64,000 nt of DNA from a virus: the IMG/VR virus record IMGVR_UViG_3300017917_003053, positions 89,003 to 153,002 of that record; one strand, 5' to 3'. The position numbers were made by a program, and so were the translations under genes. Each line of letters opens with the position of its first letter. Position 1 is the stretch's first letter. This document shows, one piece after another, positions 47,377 through 55,747 of this stretch. The notes below the pieces were generated by a model that worked only from the letters and a program-made list of their open reading frames with translations, did no database searches and was not told the DNA's origin.

Positions 47377-49563
47377 TTAATTTGAATACACCGAAGAATA
47401 AAAAGAAGCTTTGGCTTGTTTAAGTTCTTCTACAGATAATTCTTTATGCAGTTGATGTTCTAGGTTATTTAGCCAATTACTATACGCTGACATAACTGTA
47501 TTAAATTCTGTATTATTTATATTACTAAATGCTGACATAATTTTATCATCAGTAATTTGAGCGAATGGTTGAAAACTAAACAGAACTTTAGTTCTAGTAT
47601 TTTCTGCTTCAATTGTTTCTTGTTTAGATAAGCTTCTTAAGTTTTTCTTATTATAAAAATCCAATAAAATAGGATTAAGAACGTCACTAATTTGATCCTG
47701 AGCTTGTGTGGCCCAAATTAAAAGACCAGCTCCTGTTTGTGGGGCAAAATTTTTCTGCTTTCGTTTCTGTGAGTCTTTGGAAAGTTTGGGTCTGCCTTCT
47801 CCTGATTCTTTTGGCAAAGATTCTGGCGAATCTTTTGCCAACTTTGTTGGAATCTGAGGAGCTTTCATTTCGAGGGCGGGTTTCTCTCCAGATTTTTTCT
47901 TCTCTAATTCCAGTCCAACCTGACTAGGAGTAACCGATCCTGATTGTAATGCAATCTTCTTAAGAGAATTTTCTACTTGAGGATCGTGCCACGGTCCTGC
48001 TTTTCTGATCATTCTAGAACTGTCTCTTTCTCTATTTTCTCTATTAAGGCGACTCTTCTCCATTTCTGGATCAAAACCAAATCTGCTTTGTAATAATTCA
48101 TCGCTGATTAGATTTCGATCTGCTAGTTGAACCAGTAATGCTTTTTCTGCATCTTCATTACTAAGATCCATTCTATCAAACTCAATCTTAGCAGGATATC
48201 TAAAGCCCATAGCTTTTTGTACTAGTGCAATTTCATTTTCCCAAAATTTAGTTAAAACATCTCGACCATACTGAAGTCTTTGTGTTAATGTTTTGAGACT
48301 GATAAAGTTATTGGTTGTTCCTGATGCTCCAAATGTTCCTGTTAATGTTGGAGGAATACCTAAACCAGCATAAATAGAATTAAGGTGAGGAACATATTTG
48401 GCTTCGCCTAAGAAATTATGAACATTAGTATTGCTTTCTAATAATTCAATATCTGGTCCCCAAACAATATCCATCGTTCCGCCACCAACATTATTTCCTA
48501 AAATATCTGCTAGTTTTGCGGTAGCTGCCTTAGTGGGAGCGATCTTATGTTCTAGATTACCTAATTTAAAAATTCTTATATTGGAGATTGCACCATCCAA
48601 AGCAGCCATATCTGCTAATTTGAGTTTTTCTATAATAGTTATATCATCCATAATAGCATAGATCATAGGATACGCCCATGCTTGCCAATCATCTTTTTTA
48701 TAGTGAAAAACCAGAGTTTTATCTGGATCAAGAGGATATGGTTTTTTGTTTTTAGCGGCTTCAATAATTTGAGTTGGCAAATTACTAATAATATTTTTAT
48801 CAGCTTCTGTCTTTGGTGAATTAATTAATTTCCTGATTCCAGCTGGTAAAATGATTTGATATTGTTTTTTTTGTACAAATGATGCTAACGGACCAGATGC
48901 TACCTCTACTACCAAAGGATCAATAAATGTATATCTCCAAGGTATTTCTCTTTTTTCAATTTTGATATCGTCTATGTCATTAATTTGTAGATCTGGCGAA
49001 CCTAGAGTTCTGTATAGTGTTTCCGTAACTTTAAGATTAATCTTGGCTGTTTGTTTATTGATAATAACATTGCCAGTTTTGTAAAGATTGTTTAAGAATC
49101 TTTCACTTCTATCTTTACCATCAATTTTTTTGAACCACTTGCGATAAAATCTTTCGATTCTCTTATTTCTGTGAGATAGCTTGATACCCTGAACAGCAAA
49201 GTCTCCCATGAGATCAATAATATTTTTTACTAAACCTACTCTTTGATATATTTCTTCTGCTCTAGCAATAATCTCTTTTTGCTTTACGGGAACTGCTTCG
49301 TCTGGTCTAAAATAATCGTAGTCTGATCTGAGTAATCCTGGGCGTCCACCACTATTTGTGGTCAATCCAGAGTAATCTCTAAAACGAGCACTCATACCAG
49401 CAGATGCTCTATTTTGTACCCCAGTAAATTCGCTTAATGAATCTGAAGCAGATTTTAATGCTTCTTTTTTGCTTTCTAAATCGTCACCCCAAGCAATATA
49501 TGCTTGTTCTCCTGCTAAAGATGCGTCTTTGATAGCTTCACTTTTTGGGTATTTTTTGGCCAT
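47377..49563 (-). CDS. Portal protein (728 aa)
   Basis: A 728-residue protein in the portal position, between large terminase and protease-scaffold. Recognisable pattern: an N-terminal disordered region, then K-N-I-I-D-L-M-G-D-F near 115, Y-R-K-W-F near 140, a G-N-V-I-I-N-K-Q segment and a central region with I-P-P-T-L-T-G-T-F-G near 410. The last 200 residues are Lys/Pro/Ser-rich followed by helices. Portal forms the dodecameric channel for DNA. A candidate late-motif copy sits 38 nt upstream of the ATG. Confidence 0.8.
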   Translation of the reverse strand: MAKKYPKSEAIKDASLAGEQAYIAWGDDLESKKEALKSASDSLSEFTGVQNRASAGMSARFRDYSGLTTNSGGRPGLLRSDYDYFRPDEAVPVKQKEIIARAEEIYQRVGLVKNIIDLMGDFAVQGIKLSHRNKRIERFYRKWFKKIDGKDRSERFLNNLYKTGNVIINKQTAKINLKVTETLYRTLGSPDLQINDIDDIKIEKREIPWRYTFIDPLVVEVASGPLASFVQKKQYQIILPAGIRKLINSPKTEADKNIISNLPTQIIEAAKNKKPYPLDPDKTLVFHYKKDDWQAWAYPMIYAIMDDITIIEKLKLADMAALDGAISNIRIFKLGNLEHKIAPTKAATAKLADILGNNVGGGTMDIVWGPDIELLESNTNVHNFLGEAKYVPHLNSIYAGLGIPPTLTGTFGASGTTNNFISLKTLTQRLQYGRDVLTKFWENEIALVQKAMGFRYPAKIEFDRMDLSNEDAEKALLVQLADRNLISDELLQSRFGFDPEMEKSRLNRENRERDSSRMIRKAGPWHDPQVENSLKKIALQSGSVTPSQVGLELEKKKSGEKPALEMKAPQIPTKLAKDSPESLPKESGEGRPKLSKDSQKRKQKNFAPQTGAGLLIWATQAQDQISDVLNPILLDFYNKKNLRSLSKQETIEAENTRTKVLFSFQPFAQITDDKIMSAFSNINNTEFNTVMSAYSNWLNNLEHQLHKELSVEELKQAKASFYSSVYSN

Positions 49564-49600
49564 AATTTTTAATACTAATGTAATTCTAATGTAATATAAT

Positions 49601-49614
49601 TACTCTTATACACC
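49601..49614 (-). promoter_or_regulatory. Candidate late promoter motif, degenerate copy 5
   Basis: Minus-strand GGTGTATAAGAGTA, 38 nt upstream of the portal ATG and just before the terminase stop. The GGTGTAT half matches copies 1-4, but the second half is altered. It might be a weak member of the class, and could be chance alone. Confidence 0.3.
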
Positions 49615-51633
49615 TTATTTTTTGATACTACAATATATAGATTCATTAGCTGCTGAGGTAAACCATTCTGGACCTTTATACATTTGACCGTCATGCTTTA
49701 CCATATCTAATCTATTACCTCCAACTACATCATAAGATATTGGCTGTAATGTTCTAGTGATTTGTCTTGCTAACATATTTGCTATTAATAATGAACTATA
49801 TCGGTCTTTTCTTAATCGACCCTTTTTACCATTCTGTAATTTAACTTCCGGAGTATCCCACCTGTCTCTAGCGTTAGGTCCTGTGCTAGTCTGGGTCATC
49901 ACTATAGTTGTTAGTTCATTTTTAAGTTCTTCAATCTCTAGTATACATTCACTTAAGCTATCATATAGATTTTCTAGATCAGAACCCATAATATCCTTAC
50001 CCTCTGCATCAAGAGCTAATCCTAAAGTAAGATTATCAAATCTTGGGAATAATAAAACTTTATCTTCTAGGTCTTTGCGTAAACCGTGATTAGCTTGACT
50101 TGTCCAATCTGCTTTGGCAAATTGTATTAATTCTATGATATGTAAACCTTGTTGATCATCAGTATCTTTGGGTTTATCGTAATCAATGATCGGCCATATT
50201 AAACTTTCGCCCTCTTCCAGTTTGCTGGGATCATGTAATGCTTCTTCTATAGCAACACCTCCACCCTGAGCATCTAAACCAATACGTTCACACGGAAAGA
50301 TTTTCATGAGATTACGAATTTTTCTAGCACAAAATCCATAAAAATCGTGTTCGGCTACTAATCCAGTTTTTTGTCTTTCTTTAAAATTATTTCTATTAGT
50401 AGTCCAACAATAAACCACTCTATTATGATCTGGATGAGCTTCTAGTATAGTAATACTAAAATTATCTTGTTCGGATGCTGGATCGATACCATAGATGTAT
50501 TTGTGATTAAGATTACCTTTAATCATAGGATCAAAAATAATAGCTTTTTCCCCAATGTAAATTGGTTTTGCTTCACTAACCACACAGCTTTCTATTAAAC
50601 TTCTCTTAAAGAAACCGTCGCTATCTTTGGTAAAACATGCAGCATATTCCATATTATATATACCGGTATGAATTGTAGCTTTGGCTCTAGATACTTGTTT
50701 GTCATCCATGAAGCCTTTTGGAATAAGTTCATAAGGAATACGAATAATGCTATAATCTTTCCAATTAAAGTTAGACGGCACCTCTCCTTTGAAGAGTTCT
50801 TCAAGTTTTCTAGTATCTCCCTTGCTTTCGATAATGGAATGATATCTATTCCAATACTGTGCAAAATGTTTAAAGCTGTAATCTGCGGTACCGGCTATAA
50901 TAGCTTGATTTCCCATTTTCTTTTCTAAAGATTCTAAATCTTGATTCCATACTCCGCTATCTATCATAGCTTGTTTTTTGGCTTGTTCTTTTACGTTTTG
51001 AATAGGATTAGCACTAACAGCAGCGAAGCCTGATACAACTGTTTCATAAATATCAGGACTAATAGATGCAAATTCGTCAGCGATAATAATATGTGCTCTT
51101 AAACCTCTAATTTTACTACCGTCGCCCATAGGAATTGCCATAGCCCAACTATCACCTAATCGTAATGTGCATCTATCAACATCTCGACGTGGGCCATCAT
51201 CATTCCCGCTAAAGATACTTCGGAGAATAGGACTATTTCTCCATATTGTTTCCATATATTCAAAGATAACTTTACTCTGTCTGAAGGCAGCACCAACAAT
51301 AACAATTTTTGTACCTGGAACAAATATGCATTTTAATACTGCATACAAAGATAACATAAAACTTTTACCGAAACCACGACTAGCAATATACATAGGAAAT
51401 GGTCTATACCAGAACTCTTGTAAAATAGCAATTTGTATAGGATGTAATTCTATACCAAATAATAGTTTACATGTAATACCAAAGTATGCAGGATTCTTTA
51501 AAAGTCTCATCAGATGTAAATCTGGATTCTCTATGTCCTCTTTGGTACGATGAATCATCAGATTCTTGTCAATATTTATTAAGGATAAGTCTCCTAGACC
51601 TAACCATGCATCATCAAAGATTTTTTGTGTCAT
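49615..51633 (-). CDS. terL: Terminase large subunit
   Basis: A 672-residue packaging ATPase-nuclease. Residues 85-91 (S-R-G-F-G-K-S) form the Walker A loop; 182-188 (I-I-I-A-D-E-F) the Walker B with D186/E187. The C-terminal half holds an RNase H-type nuclease pattern: Y-G-I-D-P-A-S (about 395), G-L-D-A-Q-G-G-G (about 440) and a later aspartate in D-L-E-N-L-Y-D. Length and motifs fit. It overlaps the ERCC4-type nuclease gene by 20 nt. DNA is moved into the prohead through the portal. Confidence 0.9.
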   Translation of the reverse strand: MTQKIFDDAWLGLGDLSLINIDKNLMIHRTKEDIENPDLHLMRLLKNPAYFGITCKLLFGIELHPIQIAILQEFWYRPFPMYIASRGFGKSFMLSLYAVLKCIFVPGTKIVIVGAAFRQSKVIFEYMETIWRNSPILRSIFSGNDDGPRRDVDRCTLRLGDSWAMAIPMGDGSKIRGLRAHIIIADEFASISPDIYETVVSGFAAVSANPIQNVKEQAKKQAMIDSGVWNQDLESLEKKMGNQAIIAGTADYSFKHFAQYWNRYHSIIESKGDTRKLEELFKGEVPSNFNWKDYSIIRIPYELIPKGFMDDKQVSRAKATIHTGIYNMEYAACFTKDSDGFFKRSLIESCVVSEAKPIYIGEKAIIFDPMIKGNLNHKYIYGIDPASEQDNFSITILEAHPDHNRVVYCWTTNRNNFKERQKTGLVAEHDFYGFCARKIRNLMKIFPCERIGLDAQGGGVAIEEALHDPSKLEEGESLIWPIIDYDKPKDTDDQQGLHIIELIQFAKADWTSQANHGLRKDLEDKVLLFPRFDNLTLGLALDAEGKDIMGSDLENLYDSLSECILEIEELKNELTTIVMTQTSTGPNARDRWDTPEVKLQNGKKGRLRKDRYSSLLIANMLARQITRTLQPISYDVVGGNRLDMVKHDGQMYKGPEWFTSAANESIYCSIKK

Positions 51634-52096
51634 TTGATTCTTCTATTTCGAATACTTTTTTCATTAGAGATAATGCCATTTTACTTGCATTGGTAGGATT
51701 ATCACAAAATAAAATTTTGATATTATTTTTAAGTTGTAACTCTAATAAATTTTTGATAATAAAACCAGGAGAAATTTTTAATTTACTCCACATGTGTTTT
51801 GGTACATTACTGCCAACTGGATATCTATAAATATCATTAAGACTAAATTCTAACATTAAAAATGAATACTTATAACTATTCATTCTTTCTATTACATCTT
51901 TAAATCTACTTTCTGTTATATTATTAGCAATTTCACTAACGCTCTTTTTTCTTTCTATACACAGTAAATGTTCATAGCCTTCAACGCTATAGTCGCCGGT
52001 ATCTAACTTTTTATGTTCTGCTATAGTGCGTTCAAAATGCCACGGCTGTTGCTCTCTTGTATCTATGATAACTTTAAATTTATTATAATCTACCAT
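51614..52096 (-). CDS. ERCC4/XPF-type nuclease (160 aa)
   Basis: Residues 11-20 (I-D-T-R-E-Q-Q-P-W-H), 31-36 (L-D-T-G-D-Y) and 47-51 (I-E-R-K-K) form the ERCC4 nuclease core: an acidic residue in the first strand, a GDY turn and the E-R-K signature. The protein ends in a helical tail. Small single-domain ERCC4 nucleases in phages may resolve branched DNA; next to the terminase it could clear junctions during packaging. It overlaps both neighbours (14-20 nt), so it is part of the same operon. Confidence 0.8.
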   Translation of the reverse strand: MVDYNKFKVIIDTREQQPWHFERTIAEHKKLDTGDYSVEGYEHLLCIERKKSVSEIANNITESRFKDVIERMNSYKYSFLMLEFSLNDIYRYPVGSNVPKHMWSKLKISPGFIIKNLLELQLKNNIKILFCDNPTNASKMALSLMKKVFEIEESNDTKNL

Positions 52097-52358
52097 TTTT
52101 TTGTGCCACTATTTTATAGAAGACACCCTCGTAAATTTCTTCCATACCTTTTATAAGCTTATGATGTAGCTTACATAAAGTAATACCGTTATCAACAACA
52201 AAACGTAATGCTGGATAATTTGCCCATGTTTTAATATGATGAGCATTTAATCCAGTCTTTTTATTACACCCTGGCCACTGACAAGAGTGGTTATCTCTAG
52301 TATAGACCTTCTTTCTCCATTCTTTATATAGTGGATCTTTATAGTTTCTGAATGTCAT
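52083..52358 (-). CDS. HNH endonuclease (91 aa)
   Basis: A compact HNH protein with C-Q-W-P-G-C near residue 27-32, the A-H-H-I-K core near 44-48, then N-G-I-T-L-C-K-L-H-H-K. HNH nucleases next to terminase genes are known partners in DNA packaging in long-tailed phages; it could also be a free-standing homing nuclease, but its overlaps with both neighbouring genes favour an integral role. Confidence 0.8.
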   Translation of the reverse strand: MTFRNYKDPLYKEWRKKVYTRDNHSCQWPGCNKKTGLNAHHIKTWANYPALRFVVDNGITLCKLHHKLIKGMEEIYEGVFYKIVAQKNGRL

Positions 52359-53319
52359 GATCCACCATATCTTTTACCAGATTCATAAATGATATTTCTG
52401 GTTTCCATCCCAAGTATGTTTGAGCTTTTTCTGGTGCTCCTCGTAAATATTCTACTTCTGCTGGACGATATAATTCTGGATCAATCTCTACATAATCTTT
52501 ATGATTTAATCCAGCGTATTCAAATGCTAATTCTAAAAAGTTTTGAACACTCCATGTGTGACCAGTAGCAATAACATAATCTGCCGGACTAGTTTGCTGT
52601 AACATTAGCCACATTGCTCTAACATAGTCTTTAGCGTGACCCCAATCTCTTTGAGCATTTAAATTGCCTAACTTTAATTTCTCTGTTGTTTCTCCTCTTT
52701 TTACCTGACCAATATATTTGGTTATCTTACGAGTTACAAAATTTTCGCCTCGTCGTGGACTTTCATGATTAAAAAGGATGCCGCAGCAACCAAATACTCC
52801 GTAGCCTGTTCTGTAAATTCGCACCATATTGTGCGCCGCTAGCTTTGCTACTCCATATGGACTCTGTGGCAACAATGGTGTGTTTTCATCCTGATATTTT
52901 AGTCCTGCTATATTAGTACTGTAATTAAAACCAAACATTTCGCTAGTGCTTGCCTGATAAAATTTGGTACTAAATGAATAATTCCTAATGGCCTCTAGGA
53001 GGTTCACTACTCCAATAGCATCAATTTCAAACGTTGTGGTGGGTTGTTTGAAACTGGTGCCAACATGACTTTGAGCGGCCAAATTATAAACTTCATGTGG
53101 CTGGTAACGATTGATAACGTCGTTGCATCCGCTAGGATCAGTAAGATCAAATTCTTCCAAAATGAAGTTTGGATTGTTGAGCAGATGGGAAACTCTGTTA
53201 AGGGTATTTGTGCTACTGCGGCGAAATAGGCCAACCACAGTATAATTTTTCTCTAAAAGTAAGTCGGCCAAATAACTTCCGTCTTGTCCATTAACTCCGG
53301 TGATAATTGCTTTTTTCAT
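52339..53319 (-). CDS. gmd: GDP-mannose 4,6-dehydratase
   Basis: A 326-residue short-chain dehydrogenase of the sugar-nucleotide branch. The NADP-binding glycine motif is at residues 8-14 (G-V-N-G-Q-D-G); T125/E127 (S-T-S-E-M-F-G) and Y155/K159 (S-P-Y-G-V-A-K) are the catalytic set; N-H-E-S-P-R-R-G-E-N-F-V-T-R-K is the Gmd signature near 186. It converts GDP-mannose to GDP-4-keto-6-deoxymannose, the step towards fucose, rhamnose-type or perosamine sugars. The phage may alter host surface glycans or decorate its own virion. No partner reductase is visible in this window. Confidence 0.9.
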   Translation of the reverse strand: MKKAIITGVNGQDGSYLADLLLEKNYTVVGLFRRSSTNTLNRVSHLLNNPNFILEEFDLTDPSGCNDVINRYQPHEVYNLAAQSHVGTSFKQPTTTFEIDAIGVVNLLEAIRNYSFSTKFYQASTSEMFGFNYSTNIAGLKYQDENTPLLPQSPYGVAKLAAHNMVRIYRTGYGVFGCCGILFNHESPRRGENFVTRKITKYIGQVKRGETTEKLKLGNLNAQRDWGHAKDYVRAMWLMLQQTSPADYVIATGHTWSVQNFLELAFEYAGLNHKDYVEIDPELYRPAEVEYLRGAPEKAQTYLGWKPEISFMNLVKDMVDHDIQKL

Positions 53320-54131
53320 GATTCGTCCTTTAGTACGCTTTCTGGTGTGAAAAATGGTCGGTCTACTGAATTGTCTGCATAATTGTGATATTCTTCTAAT
53401 TTATTTTTATATTTTTCTGTTGCCAATTTAAGTATTTCCATCTCTCGTCCTTCTCGTTCTCTGATATCTTCATCCTCTAACATGCGTATTAATCCTACCC
53501 AACTACTCTTACCATCCTCAATTCTTTTGATACGTTGTTCACGAGTGGCCTTAAGATCCTTACTAATCTTTTGTTGTTCATTTAATAGTTTAGTATACTC
53601 ATTAGTATAGTTAGCAATACTATTTCTAGCAAAACTTAATTGAGTTTCCATATTGACCAGTTTCGCCGTGTCTCTTTGATCTTCTGGCTTGTCGTATTCT
53701 TTATCAACATCCTTTTGTAATTTTTCCGTCATCATAATGTGACGCTTTCGTTCCTTCATGCTTCGATTAATCAAAATATCAATAGTGATAAATTGTTTGA
53801 TCTGAAGTTCTTCAGCAGGAAGAACATCTTCTCTGAACTGTTTAATTAAGCCTATCCACGTATTTTCAAAGTATTCTAGCTCGCCTGTTTCAGCATCAAA
53901 CTGACGGGCGATTTCTGGCCAAAATGTTTTACTATGTAATTTATATCGTAGTGTTTCGTTGTCTTTTTTCTCGTCGTTGCTCAGGTATAAATTATTTTCT
54001 TCAATGTACCTTTTGATGGGAGCTTCACTACGATTTAATGATTCTGCTATTTGTTCTATAGTTAGACTTTGAACATTATCTCTTATGTATTGTTCTTCAT
54101 CTAAACTTAGTTGTCCTCTTTTTTTAGGCAT
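53316..54131 (-). CDS. HTH coiled-coil protein, candidate small terminase (271 aa)
   Basis: Residues about 10-48 (S-L-D-E-E-Q-Y-I ... L-T-I-E-Q-I-A-E-S-L-N-R-S-E-A-P-I-K-R-Y) form a helix-turn-helix. The rest is almost entirely charged coiled coil, with two Trp-containing helices (about 92 and 215, each ending W-I/V-G-L-I-K/R). The HTH plus coiled-coil design and a position shortly before the large terminase fit a small terminase subunit, but no match to a specific family can be claimed. Overlaps its upstream neighbour by about 25 nt and its downstream neighbour by 4 nt. Confidence 0.5.
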   Translation of the reverse strand: MPKKRGQLSLDEEQYIRDNVQSLTIEQIAESLNRSEAPIKRYIEENNLYLSNDEKKDNETLRYKLHSKTFWPEIARQFDAETGELEYFENTWIGLIKQFREDVLPAEELQIKQFITIDILINRSMKERKRHIMMTEKLQKDVDKEYDKPEDQRDTAKLVNMETQLSFARNSIANYTNEYTKLLNEQQKISKDLKATREQRIKRIEDGKSSWVGLIRMLEDEDIREREGREMEILKLATEKYKNKLEEYHNYADNSVDRPFFTPESVLKDES

Positions 54132-54775
54132 GAATAATCTTTCATAAGAATGGATATGTGATTTTTTAGTTTGTCTAAGAGTGGCTTGTTAACTTTTACT
54201 CCATGCTTCAATTTTAAATAGATTTCTCTATATTCTGAAATAACAATATTATCATCTAAAAAGTTGATGATCTCTTGGTTTTGCAGAAGTGAGGCTGTGT
54301 CATATTTGTCTGGGATAGGAGTATCATTATTTTCATCATCATGATGAATGCTCTGGGGTTTCATAATGTTTTTTTTATTTTCATTACGATTGCTCCAATT
54401 GGCATATAGTTCACAATCATTTTTATTAGAATATTGTAAACACTGACTTTTACTGGAGGTGCAATGTTTATCATAAAGGGGACAACTCAAGCATGGTTTG
54501 TCGGGCCTTTGATAATTATTACGTTTATAATTAAATAATCTATTTCTAACGTGGGTCCAGAGAAAGTTTTCTAATGGGCGCTTTTGATCATATTTTTGCA
54601 AGCCTTCTATAGCAAATATAGCTGCTTGTTGTTTCATATCATCAAAATCGTGATAACCAAATTTAAATTTGTACGCTAATCTTTTACTGATATTATCTAG
54701 TACTTTTAAAAAATCTTCTTCTGTTACGCCATATTGTTCATATATATTATTCTTGTTTATTTTTTTCTTCGTCAT
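54107..54775 (-). CDS. gp55-like late sigma factor with Cys-rich insert (222 aa)
   Basis: Residues about 40-85 (F-D-D-M-K-Q-Q-A-A-I-F-A-I-E-G-L-Q-K-Y-D, then F-L-W-T-H-V-R-N-R-L-F-N-Y-K-R) follow the sigma-70 region 2 pattern found in T4 gp55-type late sigma factors. A cysteine cluster follows (C-L-S-C-P-L-Y-D-K-H-C ... C-L-Q-Y ... D-C-E-L-Y, about residues 93-130), which may bind zinc. No region 4-like DNA-binding domain is obvious. It would direct host polymerase to late promoters; the repeated minus-strand motif is a candidate target. Confidence 0.65.
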   Translation of the reverse strand: MTKKKINKNNIYEQYGVTEEDFLKVLDNISKRLAYKFKFGYHDFDDMKQQAAIFAIEGLQKYDQKRPLENFLWTHVRNRLFNYKRNNYQRPDKPCLSCPLYDKHCTSSKSQCLQYSNKNDCELYANWSNRNENKKNIMKPQSIHHDDENNDTPIPDKYDTASLLQNQEIINFLDDNIVISEYREIYLKLKHGVKVNKPLLDKLKNHISILMKDYSCLKKEDN

Positions 54776-54902
54776 CTAATAATTCCGCTATAGACTTGCC
54801 TTCTGGCAACTCTAAGTCTTTTTGAATTTGGTCATTTAAACTAGCTTCAGCCTTGGTTTCTAGTACAGAATCAACAAATTGTGGGTTTTGATCATTTATC
54901 AT
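54747..54902 (-). CDS. Small acidic protein (51 aa)
   Basis: A 52-codon frame starting Met-Ile-Asn-Asp-Gln at 54902 with an AAGAGGC ribosome site, overlapping the start of the sigma-factor gene. It is acidic and helical, ending D-D-E-E-K-N-K-Q-E. As the first gene of the leftward operon it might act on the sigma factor or be a coupling leader. Unknown function. Confidence 0.6.
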   Translation of the reverse strand: MINDQNPQFVDSVLETKAEASLNDQIQKDLELPEGKSIAELLDDEEKNKQE

Positions 54903-54912
54903 GATGAGCCTC

Positions 54913-54940
54913 TTGCTATTTTGGTCAACACTACTATAAT
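54913..54940 (+). promoter_or_regulatory. Divergent promoter, rightward
   Basis: TTGCTA, 16 bp, then TATAAT, in the intergenic gap between the leftward and rightward gene sets. The TATAAT is perfect and the spacing is the same 16 bp seen in most other promoters on this side. Likely drives the 70-residue DNA-binding protein gene. Confidence 0.55.
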
Positions 54941-54981
54941 AAACAGTTACACATTTTGTGCAATTTATGGAGATTATAAAA

Positions 54982-55194
54982 ATGGCGAATTACAAGAAAT
55001 GGCTCGATAACGAACTAGATTTTATCAGGAACAATCAAGATTCTATGAATGATGAGGTTTTGGCCACTAAATTAAGTGAAATGACTGGCCAAACTATTAC
55101 GCGAAGCATGATTCGTCGCCAAAGACGAAAGTTGGATATTAAAAAGAAACGAGGCCGTCCACGCAAAGAGAAAGTGAGTGAACTTCATGGTTAA
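54982..55194 (+). CDS. Small DNA-binding protein with AT-hook-like end (70 aa)
   Basis: The ATG at 54982 with GGAG upstream is chosen over an ATG 24 nt earlier that lies nearer to the promoter start. The protein begins M-A-N-Y-K-K-W and holds a short helix-turn-helix-like stretch (D-E-V-L-A-T-K-L-S-E-M-T-G-Q-T-I-T-R-S-M-I) and a basic R-G-R-P-R-K-E-K end, an AT-hook type motif. Probably a regulator or nucleoid-type protein made early. First rightward gene at the divergent promoter region. Confidence 0.65.
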   Translation: MANYKKWLDNELDFIRNNQDSMNDEVLATKLSEMTGQTITRSMIRRQRRKLDIKKKRGRPRKEKVSELHG

Positions 55195-55402
55195 AGTATT
55201 ATACGCGGTTATTTTTATGTTAGCATATTGTTCGTCAGAATGTTTTGCTAACTGTTGCTGGGTTCAACAACAACCTCAAATTGTGGTGCAGGAAGTTAGG
55301 CCAGTTGTATATTATCAGCCGGTTCCTGTAACATATTATTACTATGTGCCGGTCATGCTGCCAGCACCAGTTTACAATCCTTGGGTGCGATACTGCTACT
55401 AA
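55187..55402 (+). CDS. Secreted Tyr/Pro/Val-rich small protein (71 aa)
   Basis: The ATG at 55187 overlaps the end of the previous gene; a GTG 9 nt upstream is possible. The first 20 residues form a signal peptide (V-L-Y-A-V-I-F-M-L-A-Y, cleavage likely after E-C-F-A). The mature part starts with a double Cys and has V-V-Y-Y-Q-P-V-P and T-Y-Y-Y-Y-V-P-V stretches. It likely acts in the periplasm or at the cell surface. I recall Tyr/Pro-rich secreted small proteins from planctomycetes, not verified. A Rho-independent terminator follows. Confidence 0.6.
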   Translation: MVKVLYAVIFMLAYCSSECFANCCWVQQQPQIVVQEVRPVVYYQPVPVTYYYYVPVMLPAPVYNPWVRYCY

Positions 55403-55431
55403 ATAGCAAACTTCGACTCATGGATATAAAA

Positions 55432-55462
55432 GGGGCGTGTGGAAACACTCGCCTCTTTTTTT
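55432..55462 (+). terminator. Rho-independent terminator after secreted protein gene
   Basis: GGGGCGTGTG pairs with CACTCGCCTC across a GAAA loop (one T-T mismatch and one G-U pair), then seven Ts. It ends the first rightward unit. Confidence 0.8.
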
Positions 55463-55580
55463 ATAAACTCACAGAAAGAAACTGGCCAATTCTATATGAG
55501 GGTGCTTATTTTTTTTGGACCACCGGGCGTTTTCTGAAAAATCGTACGTTTTCCATACAAAAACAAAAAAACCCCCCTTT
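55463..55580. other. Intergenic, no gene seen
   Basis: I see no ribosome site or credible frame here. It is AT-rich with two homopolymer-like runs (T8 near 55,509 and C6 near 55,572) and leads into a compound intergenic element. Confidence 0.5.
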
Positions 55581-55626
55581 CGCTCCGCCGTTTTTGATGT
55601 AACTCCTTTCGTACCATAGACTTACG
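55581..55626. repeat. Compound intergenic element, copy 1
   Basis: A GC-rich block (CGCTCCGCCG) followed by TTTTTGATGTAACTCCTT and CATAGACTTACG. The same architecture recurs at 56645, 57056, 58424 and 60597, with shortened forms at 59210 and 63804. Copies sit in gaps before small early genes. Confidence 0.6.
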
Positions 55627-55695
55627 ACTAATATGGTGATCGATACGATCTTCTGTTTAAGAGCAAATGCTATACCACAAAGAAAAAATATTTTT

Positions 55696-55709
55696 GGCAC
55701 AATATTTGC
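55696..55709 (+). promoter_or_regulatory. Sigma54-like -24/-12 element, copy 1
   Basis: TTTTTGGCACAATATTTGCT contains the GG-N10-GC spacing that defines sigma54 promoters and matches TGGCAC-N5-TTGC. It sits upstream of an inverted repeat and a strong sigma70-like promoter. Function not shown; sequence match only. Confidence 0.5.
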
Positions 55710-55718
55710 TGTACATAA

Positions 55719-55736
55719 CCTTACGATATTGTAAGG
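55719..55736. repeat. Inverted repeat CCTTAC/GTAAGG, copy 1
   Basis: CCTTAC, six bases GATATT, GTAAGG. Copies with the same arms and nearly the same loop (GACATT) occur at 56763 and 59301. It overlaps the expected start site of the sigma54-like element, and could be an operator or a leader hairpin. Confidence 0.6.
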
Positions 55737-55747
55737 AAAGATTTTTG

